The notes under the pieces are model-generated. The model worked only from the letters and a program-made list of their open reading frames with translations. It was not told where the DNA came from and made no database searches. DNA of 64,000 nucleotides, from the NCBI RefSeq assembly GCF_032854445.1, contig NC_088297.1, positions 9,758,163-9,822,162 of the forward strand, written 5' to 3'. How positions within the stretch are numbered: position 1 is the stretch's first letter; every line of letters starts with the position of its first letter. A program made the translations under genes and the position numbers. The stretch is from Liolophura sinensis. Taxonomy: Eukaryota; Mollusca; Polyplacophora; Chitonida; Chitonidae. This document shows positions 45,501-54,500 of this stretch, piece after piece.

Positions 45501-48500
45501 AGTAATGGGATATATGCCACTACAAGTCATGGGATATGCCAGCACCTGTCATGGGATATGCCAGTACTAGTCATGGGATATGCCACAGCCTCACTTCCTT
45601 GTAATTTATTTCCATTTTCATACATTTTCAGGAGACATCAATCTCTCCATGCCGTCAAATAACACTTCTGCTTTTTGTGAAGATACCAATGTCAATGTAT
45701 ATTTTATATTACTACAATACTTGACTCAAAAAAATGGCATTCCAGTGATTCCCCTGATATATGCCATAACCGAACCAGTTACATTTCATTTATTATACTT
45801 ACCTGATACAATATATAATTGGGCCTTCAATGTACATGTCCAGGTATATTACTGTTCGCTACCAGAGGTGTACATTGGATTCTTTGAGCAGAATTTCATA
45901 AAACCACACAAAATTTGTCATAGTTAAGTGAAAATGTTAAAAAGTAGGATTTTACAAATTGAACAGGCAGACCGCCTGACCGACAGAGTGACATATGCAG
46001 GTGCTTGTCAAAGCCCAAAAAACATAACTAATCAAACATTCTTTTCTCCCTTATTCCCATGTTCAGAGGTGTTCAGAGATGAACTGGCCTGACAGTCACT
46101 ACTAACTATAATACCCCTGTTTAATAATTCACCACAAAAACAATTAAATATACTGTACATGTACATGACTTATAAATATCTGATACCAGAGTCAAGGACA
46201 CTGGATACATACATATATGTATATATACAGACATAAAAAAGCGTAGAAAGAATTAGAAGTACTATTATGCATTGTACAAATCAATAGAACATGCTTGTAC
46301 ATTATGCACATACTAAGCCTGTAGACATATGCCATCTTATTTACACGTCCATGTTCAAACTTCAGACCTTCGTGTACACACACACGAATTATTATCACTG
46401 CACGATTCATTTACACACGTGAACATGTACAATGTAAAGTCACATATAAAGCCAGACCACAACGTCAGGATAAATTTGTTGCCCTCGAACATGTGGGGTA
46501 GGACAGAAGGTAAAAAAAAAAAATAACATTCAATGTCATTGATGGGAATAAATTACAAATGTTATCGATGGCCTGTTGATGACTTTCTATATTTTAAATC
46601 CAAGAAAACTGATTTTCTTCAAGTGCCCCCGAAGTTAGATTTCCCGGTTATATACTGCAAATTCTGAAGATAGGGAGGGGAGAGCGATTCGGAAACAGCA
46701 ACATACTTGTACATGGACCCTGTATGTCTTAATCAAGCTGGGTTAACTTAGCTATGTTCTTGCTTATTAATACACTAGTACTGTACCCTAAATGACCCTA
46801 AATGACCATAAATTTCGTCCGTGACTAACTTGCCCATTTTTCCTCGTCCTAGGAGTTCTATTGATTTTGGAAAGGTGTTTTGAGTTTTGCTTGGAACGTG
46901 CGATGGTATTCTACTGGGAAAACGTTTCAGCACCAAAAATAATATTTTGTGATATTTATTTTCCGTTTAAAATTGCATTTTTGGGGGGTGAAAGTTTTAG
47001 GTCACTAAGGATAATTGTGTAGGAGTTTTGTTTATTTACATGTAATAGATTGTTTACCACTGTACTCAAAAATATCTAATTTATTTGAGTGAATGAGTGC
47101 TTGGGGTTTAACGTCTTACTTGTAATTATCTGACGTTGGACAGGTACATGTATATGGGTAAAAGAACTATAAATCAAGGGCATATAAAAAAAATATTAAA
47201 ATAAATAAATAAATAGATAAAAGAACCGCACTGATCTGGAGTAAAAACCAATATGAGGTACATCTACATTCGCACATTTATTTATTTATTTATTTATTTG
47301 ATTGGTGTTTAACGCCGTACTCAAGAACATTTCACTTATACGACAGCGGCCAGCATTATGGTAAGAGAAAACCGGGTAGAGCCTGGGGAAACCCACGACC
47401 ATCCGCAGGTTGCTGGCAGACCTTCCCACGTACGGTCAGGGAGGAAGCCAGCATGAGCTGGACTTGAACTCACAGCGACTGCATTGGTGAGAGGCTCCTG
47501 GGTCATTACGCTGCGCTAGTGCGCTAACCAACTGAGCCACGGAGGCCCCCCCCATTCGCACATTCAATGCCTTTTGTAATTGAACAGCCGTCAGATGGAA
47601 GAAATGTTTGCATGAACTGACTTAGTCCGTGAGGGCATGACCCTTATCAATGCATTGTATTTACTAGATACAGATGTTTAGGTGCCTAAAATTTTTATCC
47701 CCTCACCCCTAACACTATAAAAGTCTTATTTTTGAATGCCTCTGAAAGATACACATCTGTTGACCCTGTGACCCAGAGTGTTAACGCCGGAGATGATCTC
47801 TTTTCAACTTGAGATGAAACAACGTGAGTCACCTGAGTAAAATAACAATGCACTGATCAGCTTTGATTTTAAAATTCAAAGGTCATCGCCATGGTTTCCA
47901 TAATCTCCCCTTGAAGGATATTATAAACTACAGCCCACAGCATCTTATCCCCTTCTCACAATTCACACAGCTGAGTTAAAATGGAATAAAAATAAAACTG
48001 AAAATCCAGCTTTATAGTTTGTCCGATCTTTCAGTTTTCAAGGTTTTCCAAATTGTGTCAGTATGCCTTCAGCAAGAAAAATTGCTGGGGTAATCCACAT
48101 TTCGCACAAATCAGTTAACATTTTTATTTTTATACTCCCCTCTGACAATAAAATCAGATTTATTCAGCCAGTAAAAACAACAATTTAAATTAGAGTGACC
48201 TTGGCAGCACTTGTAAACAAGATCACTGACACGGTTGATTGCTGCTTTTCTAGTGATATACCCTATGTACAGTTTAGTCCTGATTCTACCAATGCTGCTC
48301 CACCTCTGCTTCTAACATAACACATATATATATGTACTTAGCTATACAAGAATCAGGACAATACTCTCGTCTGACAATGAAATCCGATTTACTAGTGTTC
48401 TGCCTGTACACACAACAATTTAAATTAGAGTGGCCTTGGCACCACTTGTAAACAACATCGCTGACATGGTTGACTGATGCTTTTCTAGTGAAATACCCGC

Positions 48501-51500
48501 CTAATGTACAGTTTAGTCTTGACTCTACCAATGCTGCTCCACATCTGTTTCTAACATAACACATATATATGTACATGACTACACAAGAACAAAGACATGT
48601 ACATACAAAAGCTAAGAGAGCAGCCATACATTAATATACCAGTTTGTTTTTGCTATCTCACAGCTACATGTATAAACTTTGACACATCTCCATTCATAAA
48701 CACAAAGCTATCCTTTACAACAAGTTTTTACATTATAACGGACCCATTTTTGTTCAAAATTAGAGGTTTTGTTTCCTAGTTTTTGTATTTTCGAGCCTAA
48801 AACATTTGATATCTCTGGAGCATTTGGGAGTCTCAGCTCATAAGCGAAACTTAAAATCCAGTCAAACAGTGGCTTGCGCTGCATTTTACGTTGATCTTAT
48901 GTTTACGAATGATCTTATTTTTACTTATGATCGATATCAACCATGTTTAAGGCTGAACTCTTATCATCATAATTTTACACACGCCAGTTCTTGATACGTT
49001 CATGTACATGCTACATTTCTTACTTGTATCTGATTTGATTGATTGGTTGATGTTTTACGCCGTACCCAAGAATATTTCACTTATACAATGGCGGCCAGGA
49101 TTATGGTGGGTGGAAACCAGGGAGAGCCCGGGGGAAACCCATGACCATCCGCAGGTTGATGGCAGACCTTCCCATGTACAGTCGGAGATGATTCTTATTT
49201 GTACATCTTCAAGTACAGTAGCTATCTTTTTCTTCCTATTACATACATGTTTTTTGTCAATAAACCCTGAATGCTTGAGAAAGTTAAACTCATTCTGCAT
49301 TAACTGCAGTTCATGCCTAATAAGGCTCGCTGGCCTAATATATCCATCATGCTTAAATAAACCGTTACCATGGTAACAGTACAGAAAGAAGTGAAATTAA
49401 TGCAAATGAGACAGCTTATGACATGCTGAGTGGAGTGAGTCACTCTACATGTCAACAATCAACACAATAGGAAGTATTCATTAATGCCCCAAATTATCCC
49501 CTTTGAAACAAAAATGACAGCAATTCTCCTGAACAGCATTAATAAAGCAGAATATAAGGGTGGCCACGCAGGTCAGGCACTTTCTTTTAATGGGCTAGCT
49601 TCCTTTAGGACCCAGAAACAACGTCATGCCGTTGCTGGCCAAGTTGTTCAAATGTGTATCATAGATGATAGTGGTAAATCTTAAAAAAAATATACAAATC
49701 ATATTAATTATATTATTATATAAATATTAAAAATTATAGCCAAATTCAGCACCCTATGCAGTAGTCAAAAGTAAAAATATAACAGGGGCAGATTTAGGTC
49801 ATATTTAACATACAGTTACGCAATCATTTTATGGTAAGTAAATTTTACTCACATCATTTTTCGGACATTTTAAGTTCTTTACTAGCAGACAATGATGACC
49901 TCACAATAACATACACAAAACACCATCGCACATACGCGCTATCAGAAAATAAAACAAGGAATTCATAGAGACCTCAAGACTGGTCTTCACTGGGTTGTAA
50001 ATGGTATTCAAGATTATTCTGTTCATGAATGTATTGGGGCAGTCAGTTTAATGGGTAGAGTAAACCAGAGGCTATGGAGGAAACCAGAGGCCGTAGAGGA
50101 AACCAGAGGCCATGGAGGGAACCAAAGGCCTCGAGGGAAACCAGAGGCTGTGGAGGACCCAAAGTATCACAGTGGGAAGATATCAAGACTTGGGTTTCAA
50201 GAACTTTCTCTATGCAATATACATGAATCTGTGCTTATATACTGCTTTCGATTCATAGTCGTATGTGACATCAGTGATAATAATGAAGTCAAAACTCACT
50301 GCCTAAATGTAAAAAGGTTTCATAAGCCTTCAAAGAGCTTCATTACATTTGACAAAGATCTCTCCAAGTGGGTCGAAAGCATGTGAAACCTTTAACTTTA
50401 ACTTTTGATGGGCTTCGACTTCGTTATTATCGTATCAATAGTAACCTATAAATGGAGACAGGATTTGGCTTAAATCTGCCGATAGTGTTCTTCATTGAGT
50501 TACCGCTGCTCCACCCCACATGGTTATTCAGGCCTTTAATCCAGATAGGTCATGCCATTAGTCTATTATGATCTTACTGACCCATCCCTCAGGTGAGTAT
50601 AATGATCAATAATGTTTAGTCAATACACCATTGGCACATATCGAATTGACAGCTATAATGCTCATTTTTGTTTACATAATAATATATATAATATTCATTT
50701 ATTTATTTGATTGATTGGAGTTTTAGGTTGTTCCCTAGAGTATTCACTTATACAGAGACGCCGGCCATCATTATGGTGGGAGGAAACCGGGTAGCGCCTG
50801 GGAAGAAACACCCCATCACCTGTAGGTTGATGCCAAACTTTCACCCCTTCCCAAATTCTTCAACCTTTTCAATCACCACTGCAAGCAAAACTTTGAAACA
50901 TTCTGAGAAAGCTATGGAGTGTAGAGAAATAATCGGCAGACTTTTTAAGCTTTCATCTTTTGTAACGCAAACAAATCATTTTTTGCGTCATTTTCATAAT
51001 AATTGTATGTATAAATTCCACTGGAAAAAGCGCTTTAGAGGTTGAAAAGGGGTAAGATTTACAGTGCTGGACTCGCGGTAGTCACATTTGTGAGACACTG
51101 CTTTAATAGTACAGATCATCGAATCAATTCTTCAACAATTACAGGTCCCACACTGAAATAAATGTCTTAGCGGCTTGGATGTGGCCATATGGCAGGAGTT
51201 TTGCTAAGTGTTTGGCGAGGTGCAGTTACCTTCATTTTATATCTGCCATCTTAAAGATGCCAACAGGGTGTAGCTATTCAAGAAAGAAACACTGTATGTA
51301 TGTATGTAACAAAAACTGATGGTCAGGCTCAATAAAGGTGGAGGAAAGTCACAGTGCCTGACTGTGTGTACATCACCCTGCCTTTGCTTTATTACAGTTA
51401 CCCCAGAGCCTTAGAACTGCACCACCAACACCCCCCCCCCCCCACCCTTACACCCAGATAAAAATCCCATGAAAAACAACACCTGGATTTGAACACATGA

Positions 51501-54500
51501 CTTCATACATTGTCCTATGGCTTAACCGACAAACCAAGCTAGCACCTTAACCATCTGACCCCAGCCGGTAACTGCCGTATTGAGGACAACCTCAATCCCA
51601 ATATTGATCAACGCACGCCCACAATGTAAATAAATCCATTCAAAACTTCAATAATAATCTGGCCATTATTAATCATGGTCACACCTTAAATTTCTGGCCA
51701 TTTTGTCAGCTGAAGTCTAGCGGAGCAAAAACTCAGAGGTCAGGGACAAACTGACTACATCACAACTGGAGAATGTTCAATAAATTAATACTAGATACAC
51801 TATAGAGTACCATCTGGTGGTTAAACCATTCACCAGCTGTTAAATCTGGACCTTCTACAAATCTTACAAATACAATGGTACAAGCTAGGACACTCATGTG
51901 ACTTATTTGTAACAAGATGAACGCTTCAAATAAATATAACATGTAACCTACATGCAGCCTGTAAAACTACCAGAGGCCAATTTTAGTTCAATAAACAGCT
52001 ATTGATTCTGTAAACTGAGTGAGTCGGCAGGTGTCTGAGGTACATGTATGATGTGGGTACTGTAATTCTTCAATCCTTCTCAGCATGTTTGCAAGGTGTT
52101 TCTACAAACATATTCTGTAGGCATTATTCCGTGTTGACTGACAAAATTATACTTTCTGTGAACCTCTCGCTGAAACTGGTGAATCCAACTAATGTAGCTT
52201 TGTCTCCAAAATCAAATCAAAAAAACTAAAAAAAATCAAATTTCACTGAAAGCTGCTCTTTAATATATATGTGAAGAGGTTGAGGAATTAGGGTACATGT
52301 GTATCTAAAGACTGCACAAATGGGATACCGGCCGAAGTGGGACCCATTACGCCATTTCTATTTATTTATTTATTCATTGATTTGATTGGTGTTTTACCCC
52401 GTACTCAAGAATATTTCACTTATACGATGGCGGCCAGCATTATGATGGGAAGAAACTGGGCAGAGCCCTGTGAAAACCCATGACCATCCACAGGTTGCTG
52501 CCTGACCTTCCCACATACGGCCGGAAAGAAAGCCAGCCTGAGCTGGATTTGAACTCACAGCGACTGCATTTGTGAGAGGCTCCTGGGTCATTACGCTCCG
52601 CTAGCACACTAACCAACTGAGCCACGGAGCCCCCCCCCCCCGCCCCCGATCTCATTACGGCATTTCAGTGTTTCTGGACATTCCACTGCAGCGACAACAG
52701 CGCGACGTCATAGTAGGCAGACAACAAACCCCACAAAATCCAGTCGCATCATGTTTCACGTTATACAACAAAAGACTTGTGACATGCAAGAGGAAAATCT
52801 TCCGCTACCCCATTACATGTACATATAACACAGAGAATCTGTACAGTACGTGGGAAGGTTTGTCAGCAACCTGCGGATGGTCGTGGGTTTCCCCCGGGCT
52901 GTGCCCGGTTTCCACCCACCATAATGCTGGCTGCCGTCGTATAAGTGAAATATTCTTGAGTACGGCGTAAAACACCAATCAAATAAATAAATAAATAAAT
53001 CTGTACAGTTTGTCTACTAAACATTTCACAAATGGGAACTGAGCCTTGGAATTCTTCTAACATGTTTATTTAACAATATTTTTTTACTTTTTTGATTGTT
53101 GTTTTAGAACACTATACTCAAATGTCATCAGTTTATTCTGGTTTCCTCCATCTGTTACATTGACCGTCCTTGCAAAGGTGAAAAATGTCTGGTGTATGAT
53201 GTACAAACAATAATCAAATACATAAATAACAAGCTTATGGCTCTACTGTATCAAGTTTACAAACGGCTCACATATTTCCAGATTCAGCAAATTGGCCCAT
53301 GTCTCTTGAACTTAGTACAGTGTTTAATGCACAGAAGAGCACACTAAAGTAAAACAGAATTAATTCAGTTTTCTACATTACTGCTCAGTGTTCACTTAAT
53401 ATGGTGCACTCCAAGATTATAATTATTAGAGGGACAAGACACTGTTACATGTATATAGCAGTGGGTGGAAGAAATATGCTTTCACCAACAATCCCCACCT
53501 ACAGACAGGAGATATACACCTGTATAGCTTTCTGTCTTAACATACCAACAATGCTGGAACAATTATGACTTTAATACTGTCATGTATAAAGCAAACCGCT
53601 GAAAACTGTGTACAGACTGCTTGGAAGCCGTAAAACTGCAAGCAGCTCTACTTTCTTCTGGAGATTATCCAACTAACACAACTGAAGTGGTAGATTTTCA
53701 CCTTTACGCTTCTCAGCTCTTAGGAACAATCCTTGAGTATTTTTTTTTCAACAAAGGATACATGAAAAGAGACTGTGAAATGAAGATGATGGTCTTAACA
53801 GCAATGAAGAAAGTTACGCCAAAGAAATTCATTTTTAAACTATTTTATATCTTTTAAAAACAAATCCGTTTTATATGCATATTTTTCATCAATGAAAATG
53901 ATATCATTGCTGAACTTAATGGACCACAAGGGAACATGGCTTAGGAAAACTGCAGCCTAAAGATATTTTTATGTCTTACGACGTAAGCTGAGAAGATTTT
54001 TGTACTTTCACATGTTGGGACACATCCTAAACTGCATGTTAAGGAAGAAAAACCAAATGTATGTTTCACGTGTCTTTAAAACTAAAACAGACTAAGTCTG
54101 CAGCAGACATTCTCCAAAAAGGTATTTTCCCAGACTTACACACATAATATACTTGTATTATATACTAGTTTAACCAATTGTACTTAAATAATATACAATT
54201 ACATTATAACTAGTTTGTATAAAACCTCCAACAATAAACTAACACCTTTATTGTGGTTGGCAGCATGCCAGCTGTATATTCATAAATATGGTAATATAAA
54301 TCAGAAATTTTTAGAGCCATTTGGAGCACTAAATGTTTTTTCTTTTTTAGAATTTCAGGCATACCCCAATTCTTCAACCTTTTCTACCATCAAGGGGACC
54401 ACCATTTTGAAATATTCTGAGAGAGCTATGGGATGTAGATAAACAACCTGCACAGTTTTATGCAGTTCCCGTCTTAAGTGATACAAACAAATCAGTTTGG

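Noticed and set aside
44991-45662. Three overlapping plus-strand ORFs with ICQYQSWDMPVPVMGYAS repeats
   Set aside because: The 22-bp unit cycles through the frames; coding by chance.
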